Shown here: positions 27,801 to 42,800 of the stretch, piece by piece
Numbering within the stretch: the stretch's first letter is position 1
Layout of the letters: each line of letters opens with the position of its first letter
Assembly (NCBI RefSeq): GCF_051020955.1
Contig: NC_135014.1
Location: 39,760,742 to 39,824,741 of the forward strand
Reading direction: 5' to 3'
Length of the DNA: 64,000 nucleotides
Origin: Megalopta genalis
Lineage: Eukaryota > Arthropoda > Insecta > Hymenoptera > Halictidae
Notes under the pieces: model-generated
The model's input: only the letters and a program-made list of their open reading frames with translations
What the model was told of the DNA's origin: nothing
Databases searched by the model: none
Made by a program: the position numbers and the translations under genes

Positions 27801-30800
27801 CAGAATTAATTGCGTGATAATCAACGATAGGGAATAGAAAGTCTGTTTTGGTTGAGCAACCGGTGGCCAGGTTTTTAATTAATATCCTTAATTGCACAAT
27901 AGAAGCACCGGCGTTGATAAAAAGTAGTAATTGATACAATCACCAGCCTTTTGTATCGCTAATTAATGCCTTCGAGTAAAAGTCAAAAAGCTCGAGGAAA
28001 ATTGAACGATTCGCGTAAATGGTTAGCAATTATCAAAGAAAATTGGTCGTAGAAATCTAATTTTAATGGTACCCATGTTACGAATTAGTATCGTATTACT
28101 CGTAATCGGTTACGTGTTCTTTAAGTCCTTTCAGTAATTAGCCGAATACAAACTAAATGGATAGTTACGTTTTGATGTACAATTAATTAAATAAAATTAC
28201 TCAGTAATAATTCTTTCCTTTTCAATGGAAACCTTTCTGTTACTTTTCACCAGAATATAATTGAATTAGGTTTAATTTTCTTTTCACGATTTAAATACGT
28301 TTGCTAAACAGTATAGTCTTTCAATCAAGAGTTAGAAAGTATTCGCTTCTCCTTCTTTTATTTTAGGACATCATGCCTGTTGATGATTGTGCAAATTTCA
28401 ATTTTGCAGACTGTACCAGAATCGCGACTATAGTTTCTCTTTAGAAATTTAATTCGTCAATCGAGAAATTCATGAAGTTGAAAGTACTCAAATAAATTGT
28501 TTTTAATATTCCTCTAATTCTGTATAGATAAAGTTATTCGAAATGTAACACATACATAGAGCATCATTAGTTTGTTAAATTTTGGTAAAATTAGATCCAA
28601 TTAGTTTCTATAGTAAGTGATATTCCGTGAATCCAATGTGACCTAATGTGTGAATGAGCGACTGCTTTATAATGGATATCTTTGGTCGCAAAAATATAAT
28701 TTATCTATGTTTTGATAACGGTGGTTGAAATTAAGTAGTTACCGCAACGGAACACGATTACATTGTTACGCTCAGAGACGAAATCTCCCCTTGAGAAAGG
28801 TGTAAAGCTGCACGCTCATAACTGGCATTCTATTCAAATTAGGAGTCACATCCCGGCCTGTAGTGTGGAATTGTTTGTTCACGAGGAAGAACCGCACTTT
28901 TTATCGCAGAACGATTTCACCTACTCTAATGATCCACTTCTTTTACGCAGAATCCGTGTAACACATTATTCGAATGGTTCTCATGAACAACATAAGGAAG
29001 AATATTGATCTGAGGAAGAATTTCTTCTTGATACATCGTGCATGTTCACATGAAATTTCTTCCTTATACATCTTCGTAATGCGCGAGAGAAATCGAACCA
29101 TCTGCGTGTACCCTTTACTAGTTGAACACAGGCTCCATAGAATTTTCCATTCTTTTTTCTCCTTTGGATTAATTGTTAGCAATCGTTGCTGCTGCACCAA
29201 TTATTTTCAATTATTTGTATAACATATTTATCAGTATCAATTGCAGTAAGGAAACTCCAAGCCTTGTTTATTAATAACAATAATTGATATCATAATTAAT
29301 GTAATAAAATGTTAGCAATTTAAGAAATCAACAAATTAAACAATTTTTAAATATGCCAGCAGCAGAACAATATTATAAAAAATTTGTTTAAACTTATTAA
29401 AACTAAAGACTACGCGGATTTTATGCATTTATGGCAGAAATGGGTAATTGAAATACAAAACAAAATACAAAACGTTACGTCATTTTACGCAGTTTCTATT
29501 TTACTTAGAAACAATGGAAAGCAAAAACAAAGAACAAAGGATATAAAAAAAGAATGATCAAAATCTTCTCACTGTTTGTAAATATTCATTTGTCAATTGT
29601 TAAAATTATAAATATTCTACTCAAATATTTTACAAATGATCAAGATGAATAGAACATCCTTCAACTTTAACACGTTTTTGTTAATATAAAAATAACGTTC
29701 ACTGTAATTCACATTTATTTAGCGAAATAACGTGGTTGTAAAGTCAATTAAAGAGACTCAACACCTTCTGTTATATAATATGTTGAAAAAGGCAGCAGAT
29801 AAATTATTTTCATTTTTCGTTACTTGGACGAGGAAAAGAAAACGGAAACTTTCGAGTCTATGAAAACGCGAATGCCGCGGATTGCAAACTTCCGGCAGCT
29901 TTGAGCCTTGTCAGACAAGATCTTCACGTGCTGTGCAACCACCGTAACGTCCGTTACTATCTTTCAAAACAGATTTTCGGTGTAACAAATAATGCTTAAC
30001 CGTGGAATTAGCAAAACCCACGGGACTAGCAAAAACATTGAATTGATTTAAAGCTTCTTGTTTTCAGTTTCTAAATATATATATCACGTGCATCAACATA
30101 AGTCGCATAATTCAGTGTCTCGTTTGAAAGAGAAATGCACTAATCGACATATTTGAAATTAACTTTTAGAAAAAACCTTTTGCAAAATCTTTTCAGAGCA
30201 AATAAATATTAAAAGTCCTGAAATATTTAAATGACTACCACAATTTCAATATTCTACTTATCTAAAACAAAGAAAAAATTAATTTTGTCACTTGATACGA
30301 CCGAGTTTATGGTCGATTCCATAATAAAAGGTTCTGAAGAATACGTAATATTTTGTACATCTTTATTTTAATTTTTCGTGGACTATAAAACAGGAATAAG
30401 TAAAATGATCATTAAGTTAAGTAAACAAAGAAGGAAATTATTTAATTGTTACCATCTGTAGCAATAGTAACAGATGTATTAGAAGTACACAGTAAGATTA
30501 ACGTCAATCGGTCGAGTAGATATTGAAACATTATGGCAGCTAATAAGTGAAAAATACTGTTTCACCTATTTTTTTTTAAATTGTAAAAAAGATCTATTCT
30601 TTTTCTATACCAAAATGCTTCTTTAAAGAAATCAATAACACCTATTTTCAAAATTATTCGACCTTGTCCTTGTGACATTGTTCTAAACTATCTTATCCTA
30701 TTTCTATCAAATCGATATTCGAAAGTACTGCTAGTAATTCAACTTGGAAAGCATGTTTCATTCTAGTTCAGATCTATTATTAGTTTGATTGGAAACTTGT

Positions 30801-33800
30801 TAATGAAATGGAAACGCTTTAGACATTTGTATGACTCTCAAACATTTTAAGTACATGCATATCTTTTAATACCATTTTATAATTAGATTTGAAAAAGAAA
30901 ATTCTTTTTTCGTTGCAATATTATTATTCTTTTATTATTAATATTACGAGATAATTCTATTTCATTTTTTATTTTTGGTACGTGTATGCAAGTATTTACG
31001 TTTAATATGGATAAATATTTCTGATTTGATTGCAAAAAAGCAATTTTGTATAGAATATTCATTAGTAAACAGCTTAACAGAAATTAATTCCTTCCTTTTA
31101 TAGAAAAGGTAATATCTCGCAATAAATTCATACAACTGATTAAGAATAACAGTTGATTACCCAGTGTTGGTGTTCCCGATATACATAATCTCCATCGTCG
31201 TAAATATTAATAATCTGCAGTGAATTTTAAACAGATTTCTTAACAATCAATTTAGTGCATCTTCATAATCCACTACGGAAATAGTGCATTAAACGCAGTC
31301 TAATAGAAGTAGATGTACACGAAACGACATAACGCTGGGAAATGTAAAATTGATCTACTGCTTTCATTAATGCTACGTTAATTACGTCTGCTTACTCGGA
31401 AAGAATTATAATTAAAATATGGATCTGACGTTTGTACGACATTATTGTGGCAAGCAAAAATATTACATTTCGTTGAACATTACTAAATTGCGTTTGCAAA
31501 TTCAATTGTTATGAGTATAATCGAATTGATACCTAATTTTGACTTTCGTAAATATTTTACATTGTTAAATTGCAATTTAGAATGAAAAATTGAAAACTAA
31601 TACAAACTTTGGTTGAATTTGTTCAAACTACAATTGATTTGCTCAACTTACATTTTAACACTGTAACTACCAAACCGGTCAAAATGACTAATTCCTGCTT
31701 TTTCTTTTACGATTATTGAAAACTGTTTTTGATAAAATTTTTATTCAAACGTATACAGAGTGTCTCATTTGAGTAACGCACTCAATCACCATTGCAAGAT
31801 GTTCACCTTGAAACAGAGTAAGTTTCATTTGGCACATTGGGACACCCTGTATTATAATTGAAATCATACAACGTTTGTTAGGCTTCGTTATTATGCTATT
31901 TTTATTATAGTGTTCATAATTTCAAGAATTTTAAAGTAAACGAGTGTGGAAATGATCATTTCGATCGGCACAATAGATTGTGTTTATAAAGACAATGGAA
32001 AAACTTGCCACAGTCAATGTCGTTCCACTCCATGCATTTACCTTCGTAACAGTGCTTCCAATGAAACAATGGAAATTCTGAATTGAACGATGAAAGACAC
32101 CCAGTGAAAATGTCGACCAAAAATCTATCACGCGTCCAGGATCTCGAAAAGAGTCCCGAGTGGACGAGTCTGGCCGACGAGATCAACGACCTTGAGAAGA
32201 TGTGTCGTCTGAACAACCACCGACATTCCAAGAAACCATTGCCGAAGTACCAAAACTACGAGAGACATTCGGTGCCACAGGTGCAGAAGGCGACGTCTGT
32301 CTGGATCAACGACTTCGAGAATCATCGTCAACCGTCGCCGGACCGCTGGAACTGGAAGCCGAAAACCGAATTCGAGAGAAGCTACTTCTTCGACGAATAC
32401 CAAAACCAGTTTGAGGAGAACACGCAGAAGCCGTACAGCTTCTCCGAAGAATGCCAGCGAGACCAGGGCAGATCATCGAACGAGGAGAAACTCTCGAGCT
32501 CTACTTACAAAGGCACCCGAGAGAGACTCCACGAGATCTTCGAGCGGAATCGTTACCTCAGAAGACAGTTCTTCTCCAACTACGCAAATGACTACCCGAA
32601 AGACTTCGAGACCCGGAAGAAATACAACGGATTTGGTAGCACAGAGACGTTGACTAGTCAGAGCAACCAGTCGTCAATCAGTAGCATAGACAGGAAGCCC
32701 CGAAGTCGAGTGAACATCACGCCGGAGCTGGAAGAAGAAAACTCCCTCAGAGATTATTCGAAGACTACTTTGTCGAGCTTTCGCGACGTTCCTAAGAGCT
32801 GTCTAAGCCCAGACAATGCTATTGTCTCAGGGACGGATTTACAGCCACGAGGAGTCGCGGAAGCGACTCCAGAGAACGCGAAACCGAAAGAACGTAGAAA
32901 CCTTGTTGACAATGACACGCCGAGTCGAATTCACTCAGTTCATCGATTTTCCAATCGACAAGCATCGGGGAATATCGCAGATGCCAAGAATGACTCAGCT
33001 AAGACATCTCGCAATATTTCCGATATCGAAGCAACAAACAAATTGTACGGAAAGTACGAGTCCGAAATCTCGAAACCGAAGAGCCTCGTCTTCGATGCAG
33101 GTTCACGAGAGAAGGAAAATAAGAGTTACTATCAACAGAGTCTGTGCAAGTCGCTACCAAATCTATCTTTTCTACAAAATGCTCGTCCCATTGAGGGTAA
33201 AGTTACGACGTTTAAACGCAACATGGATTTCACCGAGAAATTGAGAGAAAATCATGGTCGTTTCGCGTCCCAGGCTGATCTGCCGAGTCTCTCACAGAAT
33301 ATGAGCCTGCGGAGAGTGAAGATTACGAAGATCCCGGCTCCTCTGGACCTGTCCAAGGTGAACGAGGAGTTTGAGGAGCTGCAAGCGCTGGAAAACGTCA
33401 ACGTATCCTTGATTCGGGATTACGATCGCCCTCTGAACGGTTTGCAGACCGTAATCAGGGAAGATTGCTCGGACGAAGACGACTGTAAAGAGAATTCAAC
33501 CAACTCTTTTCGAGAGGAAGCTTCCGTGAAGTATCAAAATGGAAAAGGGGACGTTTGGTCCACAGTGAAGGAACTGCAATCGCCTCAGCTCGTGTACAAC
33601 TCGAAAAATTCGATCGTCGATCCACGGCCAGCTGAGCTCGCCGGGGCTTTGTCCGATCAGGTGAATTCGATCAGCGGAGCTTCCGGGACCGGAACCACGC
33701 TTCCTTCAGTTTACGGACCGATTCCATACAGTCAGTAGACACGCACATCATTTTTCGTGATTACATTCTCTTTCTAAGTTACAATAGATTTCGGTGAATT

Positions 33801-36800
33801 AGTTCTAGGTTGTTTGAAAGTGGCAAATTGTTAGAGAGAGGTGACTAGAAGGGAAGCCTCAAATAAACAGTTAAAATATTGATGATTTTCGGCAATTTTT
33901 TTTTAATACATACAGTTTTTTCGTTACATTTTATCGACTGAAATAATAAATATTTTTCACGATAGAACTAGGCGTCGTATGAACCTACATGCTATTTCAA
34001 ATAATGTAAAAGGAATGATAATACGCAGCTCTGAAAAGGGAGTGATTTTTATTAAAATAACAATTCTTGTTGCATTTTTTTAAGAACTAGATTTTGTTTC
34101 ACACGACATGTAGCTCAATTATTCTTGTTCTTTTTGGAGAAAAGGAGGATATCCTTCTGGAGGTTAAGGATATTTTCGCGTGAAGAAAAAAAGAGATTAA
34201 TCTCTTTTATTGTATGAATTAACACCAAACCTATCGAAACCTAAAAGTAACTAATGTGTGTTGCTTTATAACGACGAAAGAATTGTATTTATTTAAACCT
34301 CTCGCCATTTTTGTTATAATGTCTTTATAGTCTCAGCAACTTTAAAACAAAAAAAGATTATGTTTAAATATGAAAATATTTATATTTTAAAAAATCTGTC
34401 GAAAGTGCAACTGCTGTATGTGTCACAAGATTCAATTTCACATACATAAAATGCATCGAGTCATGTAAAATGAAAATACTGTAGGTCAGATAAACTATTT
34501 TGGATTTAGAGCTATTACGATTTCGAGTGCAAGAGTGCTTTTGTCTCTTTTAAGTTCTTTTCACAATATATCAGGCTGCGACTCGTTACCAATTTAAAAA
34601 GGTTGTCAAACAAAGTTGTAGTGACAGTTTTAACGGAACTGTTTGACACATAGCACAAAACCATCTTCGTTGTGGTTCTAAGACTGATAAAACTAAATTT
34701 TATCTGACTACTGCAATGTTTAACGAAGTCAATGAACCTTGTGATTGGATGACGATATAGAATGTTCGCCAATTTCGATAACTCATTAAAAACTTTAAAT
34801 GCACTTTTCTCGAAACTACATCTTCTTATTTTGAGCGAGCAATAACTTGAAAACTCGATCAATTGCAAGCACAGCTCATTCGATTCATTATAACATTGTT
34901 CAAATATTATACCAATAACGTTAACATTCTTCTTTAACAAAATAAAGTAAATCTTGTTTAATATGAACGAGCTTATTCTTTTTTTTTAAGCATCAGTATC
35001 CATTCAATTTTTTATGTTCCTTTTTGTAAATTGGTATAATTTGTAACAAGCCGACATGATTGTACGCTGTTCAATAAATAAACAAATACAACTGAAAAAA
35101 ATGATTGCTTGTAGATTATTGATTCATCTATAGAACCCAGGAAAATTTATTTCCATATTATCAATAGTTTTGTAAAAATATTTCTGTAAAGATTACTTAC
35201 TTTTGTATTTATTTATTTACCAATGTTTTGAACCAGATAGTTTAATGACATAATGTAGGATTGTTATATGTACATATGCTCGATATTAGTTATTAACAAT
35301 TTTTGAAATCTCTTACTGAACACTGTTTAATGAAATTATAAATTAATCTTTAGGCTTTTGTAGATGTTACGCAAGAATCCCTCTTAAGTTTTAATCGATA
35401 ATCGTGCGCTTTTGTGAATTATACACTAAAATATTTTAGACTGATGGAAACGAATTCATAGTTTCTTGCGAGACTGGCCTCGAGTAACAAGTGAGAATAA
35501 ATTAATTTAAACGAATGGCGGTAACATTTTCGTCTAATATGTGTATACAGGTGAAACGAATGGAATTAGTTACACTCTGTGAGTGTGCGGAAGCAATTTA
35601 AAGGCTCCATCTGTACGAATTAATTGAATTAATTATTAGTGAAATAATTTACGGAAGTTCAGTTATGAGCTCTACAGGATCGTGTAAAATTTATTACGGA
35701 AAATGTAATCCCGTTTTCTTTGATTTATGGATGAACTCTATGTAGTTATAATTAGTTAATAATATTTTCCGTAACTCGACAATATCTTTGAATTCCTTTG
35801 ATGAGGATAAAAAAAGAAACCTAAGTTTAGCTTGTAATGATGTTATAGAGTAAAAAGCGTGATTGAACAATTAGTTTTAATTGCATATTTCGAAGCAATG
35901 ACGATTAAATGTAAAGTGGTGATATATTAATTATACTCTGATCGCATCTTATAATTAGCATTTCACGGTGTTGCGTTTACTTTTTAATTTAATATATGTA
36001 TAGCTCTGTACATATTAAGCTAATAGCGTTTCGATAACGTTTTAATGAATATTCATAAAATTCAAGCGCATGTTCGAATACAAATATTTATGCATTTGCA
36101 AGTGCTTGACAGTAAAAAATGACCTTTACATTAATAATCAGTAATTCTTCTCCTTTTCTAAACTGTTTCTGAAGTTAAAAATTCAATGTTAATATCCTGC
36201 TAAGTTTACCATTAATTAATTATAATTTCTATTAGAAATCAGCCTATTTGATCATTTTTCTAATATCGTAGCACGAGGACAAGTATATTATACGAAATTT
36301 AAATAATTAGCGTATACCCACGTGCATGTAGATCAGTATTCTAGATAAGCTGGGACACGATACACGATATGCAGATACACGTCTCTCGTTTCGCGAGTGT
36401 TATCTTACAGGGCATGGGATTTCAGAGTCGTAGTGATAAATAATTACAAATTTAAATCTTAATTCATAATTAACACTGAATAGAGTTAGCAAATAATCTC
36501 GTTACGTTAATTTTGAATGATTTACTACAATTTTCGTGTGAATTTTAGCAAGAAAACAATATTAAACGTGGCTGACGAACTTCCAATCAACTATTTTGAA
36601 AATAAAGACTGAAACTCTTTTTTAAATTCTTTAAAGTTACGTTCGATGCTTTTGCTTAAAGGCTACAAAAAGAGGTATGAAATTATGACATAATACAAAG
36701 CAAAGATCTTTCGAATAAGAAATGGAGTAACCTAAGTCAATAATAATGCAAAAATTTTCGAGGAGTAAGAACTAATCAATTAATTGATGACAATCGTTGC

Positions 36801-39800
36801 CGAAGTCGTTGAAAATTAAACCTTTGTTTGTTGTATTTGGTATGGTGATCTTTATCATTATTAAACAATCAAATTGGTGTACAATCGTTGCTTTTACACT
36901 TTCCATAGATGAATCCTTAAAAATGTAATTGAAATATAGTTAATGAAAATCGAATGTTACAAACAAATGTATTAGATGACAAGACGAAATGTTAAAATGC
37001 TGACCCTCAGTTATAATATGTAATAATTGCACTGCCGATATTTATGCAAATTCTAATTTTCATACATGATTTTACAAAAATTAAAATTCAGGAAAAGTTT
37101 CCTTCGCCAACTAAAAGATTACTGATTGTAAAACGAAGACAATAGTCTGCACATATCATAAACGCATAAAAAAGCCAACAGTAATAAAATTCTTGCTTAA
37201 TCGAGTATCACTTCTTTGCATTAATTACTATTTTTAGTTTGCAATGATTAATCAGTCTAAAGTCTTTGATGAACAGAAATAATGTTTGTAAATTTCGCTG
37301 GAAAATTGAGTGGTTTTTGACTAAAGAGTCGTACAGTAACACTTTTAAAATAAATTTAACTTACTTCAAGGAAAATGCGAGATCGTGATCGCCGCGGCGC
37401 GGTGGTGGTAGCGATGAATGGAAGTTTGTTGTCTGGTTAATATCGATTAATTGAAAACAAAGAGTAATAACGGTGGTTCACTGTCGCAGAATCACCGAGG
37501 CGTTACGTGGAGGGCGAGGTGACGATTCACTACCGTTCGCCAGTGCGTACAGAGGCGAAAGAGCCATTGAGCGAGGAAGAGCTCACTCGCCGGAGTGCAG
37601 AGAATATGCGACGCGTGTATCAAGAAGAACGTCGTCGCAAGTATCTCCAAGAACTGCACGATATTGATTCACGACGGCACACTGACAACTTCATGTAAGT
37701 ACTGTCACTTGTCATCCGCTTATTTGTCTGATTCGTGGATCGTATCACTGCCGCGGAATAGGGACGACTGTCATGCTGACATCGAGCATTGTCTCCTTGG
37801 ATTCCTTAAAAATGAGCAAAATAACTGAAACGTATGCAACTTAGTTTTTGTACGCTTTCACGACAGTCAGCAGATCGTAAAACTTAACGTATTGATCTGT
37901 GCGGATATGGTTTTCCAATGATAGTGAACAAGTGAGCAAAAATGATTCCTTAGTTTAAAGAAATTATAAGAGTTAACTTATTTACTATTTTTGAAACGTA
38001 TCGAATTTACTAAACACGAAACCGCGTGAGAGAATAAAACTGTTGAGTGATCCATATAGAGGAAAATACTCGTGGGATTAAAAAACCAATATCACGAACT
38101 TGGAAAGAACGATTTAATTTTCTTATAAATTGAATATAATGATTTTATATCTTGTACTGTGTATGACTGTAGGCAAATTTTCATAAGAATTTATCGATTG
38201 CATTTTTTTCACAATTTTCTACGGTAAAGAAAATTAAACAAACTATGTTCATCCTGATCGAAATTTTGTGAATTGGTATTTTAGAAAAGTAACAATAGTC
38301 GGTCCATCACATCGAGCTTTCATCACCGATAATTGTGTTCATGACTGAAGCTTCATTTCTTCGTAGATCATGCGAATAATTTTGAAATCATTCGAGTCCA
38401 AATATATAATTTGTTTTCTTTTTGCAATGATTATTTTCGTTCTTATGCAAATTTCGTACTCATTGTAATCTCTATTTCAGACGATGGCAATTTATAGTAT
38501 AAAGCTTTTGTCAAAAAATATCGATGCTTTTATAGAAAGTTGGTCCATTGTATGTAGCAACTTTTTACAATGTCGAGAAGAAATACAATTTGGTATCACC
38601 AGATTGCACATACCTGTGCGAGCACAAGAGGAAGTAGAGTCGAGTCGAAATTAATCTCTGTTAGGGGTCGTAGGCTTTAATTAATGCAAGACTTAATTGT
38701 AGCGTACATATTTGTAAATGCAAGTCAGATAATTGTGAAAATAACGAATGCATAAAATCCATCACTGTGACTCAATACTCTCGTAACTGTTCATGACATT
38801 ACGATTCTATCTAAGCGTTGACCCTGATCCCGAGTTGTTACATTCTATACGTCCACATATGTACACACGGCAGTTCTCGGTAATCAATACGCTGTTCGCT
38901 TAAAATTAATATGTAACAAATTTTTTTAACTTTCAAAAAGAATGATTTTTAAACATTTTACAGCGTTTTATATGACTTGCACCGGATTTCGACGTTTCTC
39001 ACCGTTTTAGATACGATACTCGGTCTGTCAAGGCACTTTTGTTTATTTCCATTATTTTTTTCGATTGAAGATGTTTGGCTTGATCGTCTTCCTACGAGAT
39101 TAGGGTGGTCTCGCACGGAAAAAGTTTTGTTTCAACTTTTTCTTCGAACTTTTGGCAGTATTTTTTGCTGTTTTCGTGTTTATTTTCGTTTAAAAACGTT
39201 TAGCTTGGATTTTTCTCGCGGTATTCGATAAAAGAAGGTTGAGCCGGTAATTTTGGCGTTTGAATAATCAAAAAGAGTGATTTTTAAGCGTTTTACGGCG
39301 TTTTAGGTGATCCGCATTACGTTTATTGTTTCTCTAAGCCTAAAATTATCGATTTCAGACCATCCCAGAAGTCACCGATTCCACTGAACCGTTACGACGA
39401 CTTTGTTGACGATCTCAGCCACAGAAGCAGATCCCAGGAGCAAACACCGGAACCGCGACTCGTAGCGAGAGCACTTTACAACTTTATCGGGCAATCTTCG
39501 AGAGAATTGAATTTCCGTCGCGGTGACATAATATTTGTGCGTCGCCAGGTAGACAAGAACTGGTACGAAGGAGAACATAATGCCATGATCGGATTGTTTC
39601 CGTCAAATTATGTTGAGGTAACACTGCTAACTGAATTACGCGCCGTTTCCTTACGTTTCTCCACGTTTACTGTTTTGTAACTACCAATTTGCATATTGAT
39701 CGATAACTGCTCCGAGCCGGTTGTTAATTACCTGATTTCTTGTTCGCCAACAAAGTTTTCCACGGGACAAAGGTTTAGTTGAAATCATTCGTTAGAATTC

Positions 39801-42800
39801 TAAGCTTCCGAGTATAAGACACAGCAAGCGACGCTGGAAATAGACTTTCTATCCCCTTCGGTTGAATCCTTACAATTTTACGTGTACACGACGTATTCGA
39901 AAATAAATAGCTTTTCACGTGTGTTATAGATTTTACCATATGATGGCATGCGAACCACGCCAAAGAAACCCTACGAGGGACAGGCACGCGCTAAGTTCAA
40001 TTTCGTTGCTCAGACGAATCTCGAACTGTCGCTCGCTAAAGGTAAACCATAATGTTTCAAACATTCGCGTTACTGAAGTTAAGCATGTCATTATTTAAGA
40101 ATAGGTAGTTTAGGTGATTCAACTTTAAGTGAAGTTTATGCAAATGCATATTTTTATAGGAAATAAAAAAAAACTTTAAAATCTCAGACGCGATTACTTT
40201 AAAAACTGTTACATTCACAGCGTCAATGAAAAATCGATATTGAGTTGTGAAACAAATGGAAAAAGTTATCGACTATTGAGTTGTGAAACAAATGGAAAAA
40301 GTTATCGAATATTGATTTGATCAAGCTGTTTTACTATTCATTAAAACTGTTTTTACTGTAGCATCGATGCAAACATAAAATTTACACAACTATATGCGCT
40401 CGCAATTATTTTGAGTCGAATAAACTCTCCGTGATTTCAAATGGCGTTGAAAACGTGTAATTTTAAACGACTCAAACGAAACGTGAATATTATTTGGTAG
40501 GTGAAATCGTCGTCTTGACAAGAAGAGTCGACGAAAACTGGTACGAGGGACGAATTGGAACTCGAAAAGGGATATTTCCTATATCTTACGTGGAAGTTCT
40601 AACAGAGCCAGGTCTCAGATCAGGTACCAATCCAGATTTTCATAAATCAGTAACTTAACGTTCTAATTGATTTTAAGCTTGATTTAGTAAAATTATTTTC
40701 GACGAATATTGACGTCTTTGAATGATATTTGAATAAGCAACTGCATACCAACTAATAATTAATTACAGAAACACCGACACAGAGCAAGCCAGTTGCTTCT
40801 CCAGCGGCGCACAGCCTCTTAGCAAATGGATCAGCCGGAGGAAAAATGAGTATGGGACCTCATCATTACATGCCGTCCATACCGGTTAATATAAACACAA
40901 CCCAGCCCCATTACAACTCACTGGTAAGTAATAGATCTAATTTTCCAACTCTAATGATCCATACATCCGATGGAGTTTTACATGTAACTTTCTCTACATT
41001 TCTTACTTATTCACTTTTTCTCCAATTAATATACATCCTCTACAAAAGTACTTGAACGCTTATAGAAAATTAAATAAATTTGAAAAACCGATAGAAAAAA
41101 TTGTTATTTTAAATTTATTTCTGAATTGATTATTAACAAGTACATATACTTATCCATTCATTGTATTTTTATGTGGAAAATACTATAAAATGCGTGGAAC
41201 CAAATATATATATTTTACGGTATAATAAAAACAATATTGATTTTACAAAAGAAAATTAAATATTTATTAACATTTATTAACATTTATTAACATTTCTATT
41301 ATTTCTAATAGTATTTGGTTTCATGCATTTTGTAGTATGACACTAATTGCATAAGTGATAAATACTTAGAACACATAAAACTCAGATACATTACCTAAAC
41401 GGAATGAAAAATTACAATTTATACTATTAAGTAGGTGTCCCGATACTTTTGGAAGAGGGTGTATATATTATTCTAATTATATGAATTACCCTATAGATCG
41501 TTTGTAAAAAAAACGTAGAAGCATAAATCAATTAGCCAAATCTATCTAATGCGCATATCAAATTTAACTGACAATTAACAAAGTCTTTAAACTATTAATA
41601 ATTCATGTTATATTTCGTTCCGTACTATTTTCAGCCACGTATGGGAGGGAGTAAATTGCATGTCACGCAACTCAACGAAACATTGCATATCAACACACAC
41701 TCTGAGCAGATACCGTAAGTTATCATTTAAAAAACACATTATTAATAATGTGCAATTTATTGGTACATAAAAGCAAATTTTCCGTTCAGCACGTAAACGA
41801 TTTTCTCTTTCCAATTACAAGCGACGAGAGGAAGTTGTAGATAAAAGAAAACACTTTTAATTAAACGAGAACAATTTTAATTGGATTATATTATAATCCA
41901 AACATATAACATTCATTAAGCTACGTTGCATCATACAACAGTATATCTTCCTTGTTAAATAATTACGAAACATGAAGATTATAGCGTTTGCACAGTAATA
42001 TTATTTATGTTTGAAAACTCAAATAAATACGCATTACGATTTTTATGAAAAGAGGAAATAAAAACATTGTGGAATACACGCTTATAATTATTATCGCATC
42101 GTCTTTATTCAACTCGATGGGTTAATTACATGGATGTTCAAGTTTTAATTTGTTTGCCGAAGGAGTTAATTTAATTCTTACTAAAACGAGTGATCGAACT
42201 TTTCATAAATATGGATTCCATAAGTTTTAATTTACAATTATCGCAGAAGATCGCGAATTAACTATGTTTTAATGAAACACGAATGATTGGCACGTTTCAG
42301 TAGAACGGTAAACGTGAACCTGTAATCATAGACTCTTTAAATTATACGAGCTAAACATTTTCAAAATTGTCCTAAAAGTGAAATTATGCCGAGGCGTTAC
42401 TTTATACAGTTCCGAACGAAGTATTACTTCACTTCTGCTATGAATACATTTTCTTATTTCTTCGTCGCAAACCTTTTCGTACCGACTCGCTGACTTTACT
42501 ATTTCATTGAGCTGTTACCTTTAAGTATACCCTGAACCGAGTCTCCCACGAGCATAGCCAGAAAGGTATATCGAGAGCAAAAACCATAAAACAGAATGTG
42601 GAAGTCCACCGTTAAGAGTGAGACTTTATAAGAGGAGTCGTACCCACAAGAGTTCTCGCAATATCGGCTTATGCCAGTTCAAATGGGGAAAGTCGTAACA
42701 GTGGAAGTACTTTCTTTTTTCATCCTGAGAAAATTCTAGACGGTTTCATAAACAATCTCACTTCTTGATTTGCAGTTCGCCGAGAAACGTCAACTTTTGA

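Larger units (their letters stand above)
22856..37489 (+). other. largest CAP intron j-k (14.6 kb)
   Basis: Contains the CpG-rich promoter-like block at 26.2-26.75 kb, the open exon at 32,110-33,732, scattered element fragments (GACACCCTGTA-type end at about 31,845), a small GC-richer patch at 29,820-29,960, and otherwise AT-rich DNA without convincing genes. Confidence 0.7.

Noticed and set aside
38977..39231. Plus-strand 84-codon frame between the direct repeats before SH3-1
   Set aside because: Phe-rich translation of a T-rich intron; no domain or splice signals.
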